In this document: positions 25,704 through 37,621 of the stretch, piece by piece
Numbering within the stretch: the stretch's first letter is position 1
Layout of the letters: every line of letters begins with the position of its first letter
Assembly: GCA_008692225.1 (NCBI GenBank)
Contig: VICG01000012.1
Location: 1,612,001-1,676,000, forward strand
Length of the DNA stretch: 64,000 nt
From: Monilinia fructicola
Lineage: Eukaryota; Ascomycota; Leotiomycetes; Helotiales; Sclerotiniaceae
Direction of reading: 5' to 3'
Made by a program: the position numbers and the translations under genes
Notes under the pieces: generated by a model
Databases searched by the model: none
Seen by the model: the letters and a program-made list of their open reading frames with translations, nothing else
Told to the model about the DNA's origin: nothing

Positions 25704-28700
25704 GGCCGCTATATGACATGCCAAATATCTTACTATCGCTTCTACATGAGGGCAAGCAGTGGTTTTATCTACAGTTAACAAAGAAGCTGTTATCACCGCA
25801 GCAGATGTTGGAGAAAGCTCTGTGTAATATAATATGCATTGAAGTATATGCATTATCTAACACTTTTGGGCTCACTGCCGCTTCAGGTAGCATTCGCTTC
25901 ACAAACAAAGCACTCCATGTTACACCCTCTTTGAGTTCTGTGCTTTGTGGGACCCAGATAACATATGCAGTCATCAATGTGCAATTGGGCATGTGATGTC
26001 TTCTCGTCAGACAAATGCACCCACCGAAAGAAAAGTAGCAATACCTAAAGGCCTGCATTATCGATTTTTCAAAGGGTGAAGCGACTTGATAAAGACCAAT
26101 TCAAAGCAGTTTGGAAAAACGTGAATGGTGATACAGAATGTCATGTTAAGATTTTGGTCATACTATAGGTTGCTATTATTATGAATCCAAGGCAACCTTT
26201 GACTGAAATATTTTATCTGGTTCCACGCAACTGATGCTTTCTAGCTGGACTGTTCACTCAGCCTTTCCAGTAAATTGACATAAGTACCTAAGGACAATCC
26301 ACGAATACTCGGTCCTCATGTTCATCCAAATCTTGCAGGTCTCTTATATTCTGTTTAGACTCTAAAAACCATTGAAGCTCACTCGCATGACAATTCATGT
26401 TAGCTTCCACCAGGGAAATCAATGTTCACCACTTCACAATTCATCGCAAATGCCTTGATCTCACAACGCTTTTTACAAGAATTTAAGACCGCAGAAAGTT
26501 TTAATGGCTTTTCAGCGGTGGTGGTGGATCGGATTATCATGATCTCGTGGCCCCGAGTTCATTGTAAAAACGAATTCATCAAACCACTCTCATATGCGAG
26601 ACAATCACCTCAACTAACGTCATCATGTCATCGAGGGGCATTATGGGATGATGATATTTCCGTACAGTGGTATGAATATGATATTCATACTCATATCGAA
26701 TGTGCAAGCTTCGTAGCTAAATTCAATGTCACTTTTGCACTCGTTACCAGCACCAAACATTATTACCAAACTTTCCACGATTTTGTTCTTGGAGATTTGG
26801 TTGGCAAATTATGCGGGCCACACTATAAAAGTATCACCCAACAGTCATACTTAAAAAGAATGGATGAAAATATCCTTCGTGAGATGTGAATATCCTTTGT
26901 AGGACTGGCAAGAGGGTGACGTGACTAGCACTGTATTCTTATCAAGTTAGGATAGAGAGTCAATCGTATTTCAAACTAGTCATTCTCATTAAATTCTCAA
27001 TCAAACCCTCCAAATGATCTCAACTCTGGGCTACTGCTATCCTTCACCTCAATAGACTCTTGCCTTTTAAAGCTCAAATAATATGTTTTCCCATATATTC
27101 AATCATTACATACTATAGACCGATCAAGTTATAACACATTTGCAGACGATTCTCTCGTGATTCCGTTGGATTATCTCAGGTTTCGCCAGATTCTAGGACT
27201 TATAAATGAATCATTATTGACAGAGAATAAGCAAAGTCAAGGGGATCAGGAACATCTGAAAATCCTGAAGAGCCCCAAGTTCATGCTTGAATATAAGATC
27301 AAAGGAAGAGACGCTGAGAGATGCTATTTGCCAACTGATTTAATAGCTGATAGTGAGAATAATGAGTGAGTGTATCTAGTTCTGGAATGATTTGAAGTAG
27401 ATCACCCAGGGTACTTTGAAGCTCTTGAGGTGTGGGCTAGCGTAAACGTAGGGCTTGAGATGTGAAAAGTCGGTTCCTCGAATTGGTCGTCTCACTTTTT
27501 TTCTAATTCTTTTTGGGGTGGAATATGGTCTTTGGACGAGCCAAGGGTCTTAATTTGTGTGCATCTGTTTTGGATCAAGAATAATGAGGAAAGTGTGATT
27601 AGCATTCACATAAACTCAAGTTCTCACTTTTTGCTATCATCCATTTGCCTATTTCCCGACCAAAAATAGTATCTCGCTCATATTCTCCTGTAGTACAACC
27701 ACAAATGTGCAACCAAAATTATACAGTACCCTTTATCCAATCTCAATCCTCATTCACTTTATTCCATAATTCCATAATTCCGTCCCAAATCCATTCACTT
27801 TCCTTCAACACCATACCACTGATTCAAATCTCCTTGTTGCACATCTCAAAACGCATTTCACCTGGTACGCATCCAATACCAACTTCCCTTCCACCCCTTA
27901 AATCACTTCATTCCACATTCTAATCTCGCTTCCACCATTTCTTGTTGCACGTCTGTAAAGCCGTACAGCACACTGGCTATTTGCTTGAGAAGAACTCTAC
28001 CCGCAGAAAAAAAATCTAATATCTATTAGGTCACTCAAGTCGTCTCATCTGGTCATTAGAACTTTGCGCAACCGATACTAGCTCGCTTATTAGCCCTGTA
28101 AGCGACGATGGTCAAGGGGGTGTGACAACAACCAAACATTTGTTGCAAGGCTGAAAGTGATGGATATTGTGTAGAAGTTAAACTGTTAATCGATCAGATT
28201 CAACTTAACGTCAGCTTTACCCCAGATATGAGGAAGGTAGGAGGCGAGAGGTAGGAGCTACCCGCTGTGGTACGTGCCGGGACGGTATCTCGTCTCAACA
28301 GGTTTCCTCTGTTCAGTATTTGAATGATCGTCCCATCTCATCCCCTGCCATCTCATCTCCGACAACGATTCAAGAGGTGAATACAAAAGCAGAAATACAT
28401 TTGTTGCATATCTAAAAATAGGAACCCTGTTGGGACTCTCTTGAAAGCCTTCCATATGTATATTCGTCTATTGGTCAAGTCGATTGAATCCCAATCACTA
28501 GTATGCAGGAGTTGGTGGTAGCATCTATATTGCTTATATATAGATTCACTCCAATCTTTCACTTTTTCCATATCATCCCATTGATCACCTTACCCCCCCA
28601 CCTCTCCATGAAGGCCCGCATTCGCTCCCATTCCTCACTCAAATCCCAAAAGCCCAAATCTTCGTGGACTTCCGCTCATTGATATATGATTTCCTTCGGA

Positions 28701-29243
28701 ACATCAATCAAAATTCCAAGGATCCGGTATTTGCGCAACTCCGACTGCACCATTGGGTATACAAGCTCAGAAAAGCTGATGAACTCAAGCTTGAAGCTAC
28801 CTATGATGCGATATGATCGCCCTCGTGGCGATATCAATATTGAGGCTTGATAGGTTCATCTAATAAAAATTGAACAGTGAGAGTATCCATATGGTTTATT
28901 GTACAATAATCAATAATTTAACTCGCGATAATTGTGACTTTTGGATGTTGGGAAGCCTTCCATGAATTCGTATATTCCTTGAATACGTCAGAAATAGATC
29001 TATCCAATCCAAAGTAGGTCATGGAATTCTACAATTTGAATGGCATCGAATATTGTATTCAAGTACAGGTTAAAGTAATTATACCTTTTGAATATTGGAA
29101 ATCGTTTCGGGAATTCGCACACCCACTAATGAATGTATCAGAAATAGCGCCACCCAGCCAAATCATATCATTTCGCCCATCCCAGAACGCCATTTAGCCA
29201 TCCATGATGTTTTCAAGCTCTTCCCATCCCATATCCCTTCAAA
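25704..29243. other. Intergenic region, 3.5 kb, no supported gene
   Basis: Contains the promoter of the minus-strand membrane-protein gene at its left end and the 3' flank of MSH2 at its right end. Open frames at 26422-26889 (+, 155 codons) and 27157-27369 (+) lack motifs; the second follows an acceptor-like TTTGCAG. 27640-27950 is C/T-rich on the plus strand. No RNA gene or repeat recognised. Confidence 0.55.
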
Positions 29244-32161
29244 CTACAAAGTCTTAATGCTCTTGAAAAATGGATTCCCTAATAGCCTCTTATCGCCTCC
29301 CACAAGTTCTCTCAACAAACTAATTTTCTCATCCTTTCCCATCTCTCCCCTCCCATCAACCTCCGCCTTCCACTTCTTCAACACCTCCTTTAACAGCCTA
29401 CTCCCCTCTTCCACATCCTCCTTTCCATACTCCTGACTTCCCGCCGTAGACATTGGATCACCATTATCCACCCTCTCACCCCCCTTCCCACTGGACCCAA
29501 AATCCTCAAGTTCTTCTGCCTTTCTCCTAGCCATAGATATAACTTTCTCGGGAAATTTGACGAGCTCCGCTACATGGATGCCGAAACTTTGGTCACAGAT
29601 TCCTTCTTCAACTTTATAAAGAAGGGTAACTTCTCTTTTCTTGTCTGGCGAGGATGCATCTGTATCAATATGCGCAACCACATGTAAATTTTTGACCTGC
29701 GGGAAACTATCGACGAGTGCTGTTAATTCGTGGAAATGCGTAGCGAACATACCAAATGCACCAATTTCCCTGACGATGTATTCGGAAATAGCCCATGCTA
29801 ATCCAAATCCATCATAGGTACTAGTACCTCTACCTAATTCGTCGATAATGATTAGGGATTCTGAGGTTGCAGATTTGAGAATGTTGGCCGTCTCCAACAT
29901 TTCTGCCATGAACGTCGAAACGCCTTTGAGCTGTGAATCCGATGCTCCTACTCTCGCTAATATACAATCAAATATCGTAAGTTCGGCTTCTGAACAAGGC
30001 ACAAAACACCCAACTTGTGCCATGAGAGCTATGACACCAATTTGACGAATATAGCTAGACTTGCCACCCATATTGGGACCGGTTATTAAAAGGAAGGAAG
30101 ATTTATCACGGACGAGAGAGACATCGTTGGGGATAAATTGAATATCGTCTTGCATTTCCATACAGGGATGACGAGATTCTTTGAGAATTGTGGAGCCTGT
30201 GCCACGAGGATGCATTTTAGGACGAATATAAGAAGTGGGAGCATGTACAGAGGTATGGGCGAGAGAAATTATGACGTCGAGGTGAGCTAGAATAGAGGCG
30301 AGAGTTTCGATGACTGGGCAATAGGAGGCAGCTACACCAACGACTTCGCTAACGAGGCTGGCTTGAGTACGGTTGTAGTTTTCGGAGAGTTGATCAAATT
30401 CGCGACGAATAGAGAGGAGCTTGGAGGTGGTAAAGAATACACCACTCTTGAGGGTTTGACATTCTTGATACTTGCTCTTATTACGAATACAAGAGGCTTC
30501 AGTTCGTGTGAGTCGCATACACCAACCGTGAATTTTGTTATTTTCCAAGAAGATTTTCTTCTCAATTTCTTGACCAAGATCTTTGGCTACTACGCGGAAC
30601 TCTTGATTCATCTCATACTTGAGTTTTTCCAATGCTCGACTGATCGTTTTGAGATTTGGGTCGAACTCAGGCTTGATGATGTATTCGTGGTTATCCATAG
30701 CTTCAAGGTCAACAGTGGTTTCAACCAGCTCTGCCAATTTTCCAAGATGTTCGCTGCATTCACGAAGCTTGATTGTATACGCTTCGTCAAGAGCATGGCG
30801 ATACTTTTCGTCCATAACAGCCTCGAGAGTATCAACGAAACCTGGTATCCTGATGACAACCTGATATGCCCGGACAACATCTTCAAGGTTTGCCAATTTC
30901 TTCTGAAATCTTTTGGCCAAACGATATAAGTCAGGTATTGATTTCATATGTTCTTCTTGTATACTTTGTCTCAATTCTTGATCTTCGACAAAAGCTTCGA
31001 CCAGTTGTTGCCTTTTTTCGATCTCCTCCAGACTCATCAAAGGTTGTTTTAACCATTGTGCCAGAAGTCTACTTCCGACTGGTGTCTTGCAGTGGTTGAG
31101 TAAGCCATAAAGAGACATAGTCTTTGATCCATCTCTCGGCCCAGGCATGAGATTCAGAGCTTTTAGGGCAGCAGCGTCCAATTTCATGAACTGCGAAAGA
31201 TCATGTTGATAAAGTTGATATTGTCCGAAATTCGATGAATCGTGTAGAACACCCAAATAATTGATGAGAGCTGCCGCTGAGCCCATAGCAAGCTTTAAAT
31301 CGGTTTGTGGGAGAACTCCTGCAGATTTCTCATCCTTCAAAAGTCTCGCAAGATCTTGTTCGATATCTTTGGTCCCAAAAGTTCCTCCTGCTCGTTCTGT
31401 CCAGGCACAACCACAACTTTCGATGATTTGCTTGAGTTTTGCTAATTCCACATCTTTTGTCGTTCTGTCTACTTGTATTAAGCATTCCTTCACGCCTAGC
31501 TGGATAAGTAACGATTCAAAATTCGAGTATAAATCATTGTCAAGAAATTCGCTGACTCCTAATTCTCGGACACTTGCATCTGCAAAACATACACCAATAT
31601 TTCTTGCCTCTGACACCTTTGCGGAAACCTTAACAGCGAGAATTATCGGTGCAGCATCAAATGATCCACCTAATTCTTCCTCGACATCTTGTAGATTTCC
31701 TGGAGAGGCAGTTTTTGTCACTTTCCAATTATTCTTTCCGGAGGTTGTCAATATTTCCACTCTCTTTCCCATTCGATAAAGTGCTTCTCGTAGAAAATTC
31801 TTGTATACTGTTATGGTCATCGTAACTGAAGGAATTTTGGTAGAATTACTGCCTAAATCTCTCAGGACTGAGGTAGTTTTATAGACCTGAAAATGTCAGA
31901 TGTATGTATACCTTCGTTTGCCAAGGTTACATACAGTTCGGGCAATGAATGATGCATCATCTCCGTGGGCAGTATAGTAGTCTCCTCTATCGAAGACTCT
32001 GATAGTTTCTCCATCTCTTTGAGGTAAGTTCTTGAAGAACTTAATGAATCCAAGCTCATCATCAACCTAATGTAGTAAGGAAATCAGTCAAGAATCTTGA
32101 GAGCAAATAGATACAGTACTCTCATGAGATAGCATACCTTAAGCTCAGGACGGGAAGACAT
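29244..32161 (-). CDS. msh2: DNA mismatch repair ATPase MSH2 (MutS homolog)
   Basis: Common subunit of MutSalpha (with MSH6) and MutSbeta (with MSH3) in the nucleus; recognises mispairs and insertion/deletion loops. Exons 32161-32138 (MSSRPELK), 32066-31935 and 31886-29244 give 932 residues, the usual MSH2 length. N-terminal mismatch-binding-like domain I begins VDDELGFIKFFKNLP; connector, lever and clamp domains follow; Walker A TGPNMGGKSSYIRQ sits at about residue 654, Walker B LIIIDELGRGTSTYDGFGLA after it, then FATHFHELT and a C-terminal dimerisation helix region rich in Glu/Lys. No frame breaks. Divergent from TRM10 across 265 bp that contain an ACGCGT element, suggesting G1/S-linked expression (inference). 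The mini-exon of eight codons explains why the start is easily missed. Confidence 0.97.
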
Positions 32162-32426
32162 TTTGATAAAACTCCTGGGGTTCAATTTACAAAGGAACAC
32201 CAGCAAAAGATCTCAAAGTTAAGAAAATGAATTGCAAGTCATCGAAGTTAAATTTCTAGGCAATTTACAATTTTACACGACAATTTCGAAAGCAAGGAGA
32301 CGCGACGGCCGCCACGCTAATCCAATATCCACGCGTTCTGCCAAAGCGGTGAAAGAAAATCAATTTATTTTCAGCTATACGAAATTCAAGCTCCTCTACT
32401 AATAATCAATCCAATCCACATTCAAA
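32162..32426. promoter_or_regulatory. Bidirectional promoter of MSH2 and TRM10
   Basis: Only 265 bp separate the two start codons. Inside is a GC-rich core (about 32298-32345) in an otherwise AT-rich spacer. It carries an ACGCGT MluI cell-cycle box at 32331-32336, a GACGCGAC element at about 32299-32306 and an ATCCAAT (CCAAT-like) motif at about 32320-32326. MCB elements are bound by the MBF complex in fungi and are typical of DNA replication and repair genes; binding here is inferred. Confidence 0.6.
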
Positions 32427-33882
32427 ATGTCCGACATCGACGAACGACCATCCAAAATCCGCAAAGTCGGACCTACCGACGATGCACCAGCTTCGGGCAA
32501 TGTAATTGCCCCCAATCCCAACCCCAATGAGTCAACAAGAGATCTCGAAACTCCCACAACCACCCAAGATACCCCCACCAATCCCGAGTCCAAAGCTACC
32601 GAACCAAGCACTTCCACAGATGCAAACCAGCCGAACCCCCTTTCCAAATCCCAAATTAAAAAACGCAAGAAGCAAGAAGAATGGGAAGCTAATAAATCCA
32701 AACGTGCCGAATTCCGGCGCATCAAACGCAAAGAAAGACAAGCACGCAAAGCGGCCGCCCAAGCATCGGGTCTCCTACCTCCACCACCCCCCTCCTCATC
32801 CCGTCGTCCTATCCAAGTACCCGTCGCTTTTCTCATCGACTGTGATTTCGAATCTTACATGATGGAAAAAGAAATCATATCCTTGACCGCGCAAGTAACG
32901 CGATGCTATAGTGACAATCGGACTGCGGTATATCGGGGACATATGGGGATAGCGGGGTGGGGAGGGAAGATGAAGGAGAGGTTTGAGGGGGTATTAGCGG
33001 GAAATTTCAATAGTTGGAAGGGAGTGAAGTTCTTGGAAGAGGGATGGGTGGAGGCGGCGGGGATTATGGATGGGCTTATGAGGGGAGCGGAGGGTGGAAA
33101 AGTAGTGGGCGCTTTGGCTACGAAAAATGGTCTTGAGGAATGGAAGAAGCCGGTCAAAGAATCTAGGAAACTAGAGGGTTCGGCGACAGAGCCAACAGAA
33201 TCTGCGCAACCTGAATTCAAGGAAGAACAAGACCCAGCAGAGCCCATTTCCACTGCCACAGAAGCACCAACAGCATCAGAGCCCACTTCTCTTCCCACGC
33301 CCTCGAATCCTCAAGACGCCCCAGAACCCACTCTCTCCACCTCGCCCAGTACTACCACTACTCCAAACATAATCTACCTCTCCTCCGACTCCGAAAATAC
33401 CCTCACAACACTTACCCCTAACACAACCTACGTGATTGGCGGAATCGTAGACAAAAACCGCCACAAAGGACTTTGCTACAAGCGAGCACGCGATGCAGGG
33501 ATCCCTACCGCCAAATTGCCTATTGGAGAATACATGACGATGCAGAGTCGGACGGTGTTGACTGTGAATCATGTGATGGAGATAATGATTCGATGGTTGG
33601 AGACGGGAGATTGGGGAGAGGCGTTTTTGAAGGTTATTCCAAAGAGGAAGGAGGCAAAGTTGAGGAGTAAGAGTGAAGGGGGAGAAGAGGCTGAGGACGG
33701 AGATGAGGGACACGATGATCAGAATGAAAATGAGAATGAAAATGAAAATGAGAAGAATGGAGACGAGAGTGAAGATGGTGAAGAGGGCGGTGTATCTCTT
33801 GGAGCCGAAAAAACATGCAGAAGAGCCAAAAGCAGCCGAGCAAAATGAAGGAAATGATACCACGATGTCAGACGTAAAATAA
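32427..33882 (+). CDS. trm10: tRNA (guanine(9)-N1)-methyltransferase Trm10
   Basis: SPOUT-fold enzyme using S-adenosylmethionine to methylate N1 of G9 in tRNA. A basic Lys/Arg N-terminus (about residues 70-115, KKRKKQEEWEANKSKRAEFR) precedes the catalytic domain: VPVAFLIDCDFESYMMEKEI, then TAQVTRCYSDNRTA. After a long low-complexity insertion rich in Thr/Pro/Glu the domain resumes with IIYLSSDSE, TYVIGGIVDKNRHKGLCYKR (the catalytic-region Asp), AKLPIGEYM and VNHVMEIMIRWLETGDW. The C-terminus is acidic with Asn-Glu repeats. As read, the frame ends at 33848 (473 codons). A run of six A at 33809-33814 looks one base too long: removing one gives a Glu-rich tail ending TTMSDVK at 33882 (about 484 residues), which fits the acidic composition better. 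I give the longer end; the true stop is uncertain. Single exon. Confidence 0.92.
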
Positions 33883-34044
33883 GCAAATTTAGAAAGAGAA
33901 ATACAATAATTCTGCCCATTCATTCATGTTTAAAAAAACACCAATCAAAATCCGGGTATAATTTTCCAGTCTCCATAAACATCCGCACCTAAACGCCTCT
34001 CTCTCACACACAACTTCTCTCCCCACCACTCCATAATACAAAAA

Positions 34045-34834
34045 CTAACCTCTCCTCCCCGCCCCCCTAACATATTCCTCCGCCCGTCCAGCCCTCTCTT
34101 TCATCGCCCCTACCTCCGGCAACCCCCTCTTCAACCCCTCCAACCCAGCTATCCCCTTCTCCCAATCCCTTTCCACCAATCCTTGCCTCTCATTATACTC
34201 CAGTCCGAAGCCCACTCGCTCGATATCATCCACCTCGCCCAACTTCACCCTCAACTCCTCAATCATTGCCTCATCCTCCTCCACCCCGACCTTCCACTTC
34301 CCCTCCCTCTCCGTCACGACGCCCGGCACGCCCCTCCTAAGCGCCGCAATCTGCTCGACCAATTCCTCCTCCCGAACCGCCAGCCCCTTTGCCTTTTCCC
34401 AAAGCTGTCCATTGAACGGTTCATGTTCTTCTCTTTCCTCTATAACATCTTCTTCCGCGCGGACCTTCTCGAGCAATTTCCGCGGAGGGGACATGCCGTT
34501 TATGGAGATGGAGGGAGAAGCCGTGAGGAACGTTTTATGGATGTACTGTTTCAAGGGCCATGTTAGTCTGTGCGGCAAGATGCATAGCGAGATGGTGAAT
34601 ATCCAAAAGACGAATACGCAAGAGGTAAAGACGAAAAATGAATCAAGAAAGGTGAAGAAAACCACGACAAACCTCCGCAACAATTTCCTCCACCAACCTC
34701 CTCATCGCATCCTCCCCCTCAATCGGCGGTAAGTCCCTATCGATCATCTCCCTGGCCGCACGCTTCACATTCGCAACCAAGTATTTAAGATCATCTGGAG
34801 ATTGAAGTTCAATTTTACGCTGTTGTTCTGCCAT
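34045..34834 (-). CDS. mis14: Kinetochore protein Mis14/Nsl1 (MIND/Mis12 complex subunit)
   Basis: Structural subunit of the Mis12/MIND complex that links inner centromere to Ndc80 at the kinetochore. Two exons, 34834-34673 (54 codons) and 34545-34045, joined by a 127-nt GT-AG intron with acceptor AACAG; 220 residues. The N-terminus RKIELQSPDDLKYLVANVKR and, across the splice, VEEIVAEYIHKTFLTASPSI and SINGMSPP match the Mis14 family pattern. The rest is Glu/Arg-rich helical sequence with coiled-coil character. The start is the first ATG after a purine-rich leader. Convergent with TRM10, stop codons about 160 bp apart. Normal length for the family. Confidence 0.85.
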
Positions 34835-37621
34835 TTTGCCCTGCTCTCTTTTCTTTTCTTTCCTTTCCTCTTCCTTTTCCTCTTCTTTCCTCTTCTATCC
34901 TCTTCTCTCTCTTCAACCAATCGCAAGCCGGCCGTCCGTACAGCCTCAACGCCGTAAGTAATTGCGCACGTACAGTACAGGGCTGCAAGTTCACTCGCCG
35001 CGAAACGCTACTCCAAAATCCAAGCCCTAGACACCTCCTCAAGGAATAGAAGCTCAACCGTCACGTATGCAGCTCCAAGTGTTGAGATGAAAATCCAAAA
35101 CTCGTCAATAGAGCGCGAGATGGGGATGCCGCGTTCGTTTGCGCAGAGGGTATGAAATCAGCGTTTGTTTACATCCATACGAATGATTACCGGTAACCAT
35201 CTTATCATGAAAATGTTACTGCGTACTTTAGCCGATGAAGAAAGTCTGTGCGTGGGCTTGATTAGTAAGCGAATTTCTGGCTTTCTCGTTATGGGACTCT
35301 CGAAACCTTAGTCTGGTTGGAGTGAGTGTATTTTTATCAGCTACCGATTATACGAAAGATCCTTGTTGATCGTAACAAGGTAGAATTGTTCATCACCTAC
35401 TTATAGGTAGACAGTCTAATCTAACATTCTTAAAACTAGTCGGGAATTCCCCTCTTCCCCACCAAACAAAATAGAGGTAGCCTTGGAACCTATGACCACC
35501 TCCTCCAAACACCTTCGCTAACGCCAATTATAGAGATCAAACAAATCATACAAAGTCAATAATCACATATATAGCCATAAAGAGCAAAGTCCATCTGGCT
35601 TTACACAATATTACGTACAGAATATTGCAATATAACACACTTAAGTCACCTAACTCACCTAACTAAACATCTTGGAAGCCCTCCTCTCTTCTCTCCTCCA
35701 GAATCGCCAAAGCCCCAGATATCATCCCGCCCCTCTAGGCCCGTACGATGCATAAATCGCAACTCTACAAAATAATCCCTTCAAGGTCTCCCGATCTTGC
35801 ATTCATGAACAATTATAAGACCATCATCACATCATCCCCCAAGCGTAAAACATACGATGTTGGTATAAAATAGTCTTTCGATGGCAATCTCTTAGATAGG
35901 GAATTCCCCTCAAGTTCTAATTGCCTGACGCATGACATCAGAGCTACAACAAGATCCCGGTATCCCAGACGTGCTAACTTACTAGCCCCAACTACCATTT
36001 AATCTTGGGATATGTTCAAGCTCATGCAAGTATCCATTATTTGAAAGCGGCTTAGAACGGAGTTTGCATAGTTGAAAGGTTGAAAGGTTGTAAAACAAGG
36101 GTGGGACCCTTATTATAATCTTTCTAGTAGTATTCTTTTACCGATAGACTCTTTCAGAGTTGGTAGGCATATGTGTATCCGTATCCGTAGTAAAGTACTC
36201 CCTAGATTCATCTAGTCATTTAGCTTTCGCCCCATCTAGGTAACGCTATTGGTGAAAATGGACCATGTGAATGTCTTATGGATTTTTCAGCCTCATTTCA
36301 TGCAGACACGAAAGTGTTACGAACAAGCCTTCTCACACAACTTGTTCTACTTCATAGCAAAAGATCATCCACGCACCAAGGCTAGATATAGACTTGCTTA
36401 CTCCCCACCATCACAAAATACTGTGATAGGAGCCCCTGGTGCTAGACTATTGAAACTTTCCGCTATTCGAACCAAACCCGACATCTACCGTAATGAATCA
36501 GCGACCCCTCTACCCATAGGTAGAAGCAACACAGTTAGATCCAGATCAGCCCGTCGATGTTTCTAAGCTGGTAATAGATACCACTTATTAAGGTGGCAGG
36601 AGCATTGATCATGAGTCTATATACTAAGGAAAACTTTCCTCCCGGAATGCAATATGACACATGAGCACCACCGTGATTTGATCAACAACTTGGGTTTCCA
36701 GTCGGAAAAATAATTACTACACATGTGTTGTGCAACATCAATAAACTGGGGTGGCAAGATCCTATATTTTGCTTAAAGCATCTAGTCAAGTAAAACTAGT
36801 ACCTTTGTTTCTGGGGCAGAACATGTCAAGCTTCACATTCCTAAGTATTTCCGATCTCCAAACTATTATAACAACCATAGAGCTCCCGCAGTTGTAAAAC
36901 TGGTTACAATGTCTGCCAAGACCACAAACGAGTGTGATCTAAACTTATGCACCAGGGGCATCAATTTAACAAGGAATCTACGGTAGCTTATGCGTCAAAC
37001 AACAGAAAATCCAAATCTTGAATCACCAAGCAATTTTCAAAAAACTTTAAAGGTTCAGGTGTAAATGGACGAAACGGCACTTGGTTTCGAGAACGCTCTG
37101 ACGTTCACAATTGGTGCAACTTTCTTATTTTCAACCAAAATTAGGATAACGAGTTTCAAGTTGCGTTTTTGCAAGGCAAATCAATAAATATTCAAGATGC
37201 TTCACTTCTCTCCAGAAGCATTTCATAGTATGAATATTTTGTGATGATTGTCCCAAGGATACACATGTGATCTACATTATAGTTAGTCACACTGAAGTAT
37301 CAAAGTCCAATAGAAGATCGATGAGACACAAGGAACTTCATCTGGCAAGTGAGCCAATCCTAGAATGCCATTGATAAACTTCGTTCACTCTAGCTCTTAT
37401 AATCTGACAGTTGCAGCAGGGTTGAAACTTAGCACAGATCAACATTGTGCACGGAGGAAAGCTTAAATGATTTGGCGTCGTTCCTCCACAGTGCCTGACA
37501 TTCATAAGTAATTGTGCAGCCTCTGCCTCTCTTAAAATAAATTTGACGAAGCATTCAACTTAGATAATATTCAAGATTCGGAGAACAAAATTCGTACTGA
37601 AAAGGAACAAAATTCGACAGC
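34835..37621. other. Intergenic region between divergent Mis14 and Zn2Cys6 regulator
   Basis: 2.8 kb containing both promoters. The homopurine tract is at its left edge. The remaining open frames (35813-35998 -, 36249-36566 +) show no domains or splice partners. No RNA gene or transposon recognised. Confidence 0.55.
34841..34914 (-). repeat. Homopurine (GA) leader tract immediately upstream of Mis14
   Basis: On the coding (minus) strand about 70 bases immediately before the Mis14 ATG are almost exclusively A and G, built of irregular GAAAG/GAGGAA units; the plus strand is pure C/T. It probably sits in the 5' UTR or core promoter. Such tracts are common in fungal core promoters. Confidence 0.7.

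Noticed and set aside
26422..26889. 155-codon plus-strand open frame as a possible small gene
   Set aside because: No recognisable motif, signal peptide or splice partner, and composition like its surroundings. Left as intergenic without transcript evidence.
27157..27369. 70-codon open frame preceded by an acceptor-like TTTGCAG
   Set aside because: No convincing upstream exon or homology; may be chance.
30363..30929. 188-codon plus-strand frame inside MSH2
   Set aside because: Antisense of a fully conserved MSH2 exon.
32399..32836. 145-codon minus-strand frame opposite TRM10
   Set aside because: Shadow of the low-complexity TRM10 N-terminus; no features of its own.
33276..33923. 215-codon minus-strand frame opposite the TRM10 C-terminal half
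   Set aside because: Hydrophobic run arises from the complement of Asn/Glu-rich codons; not a gene.
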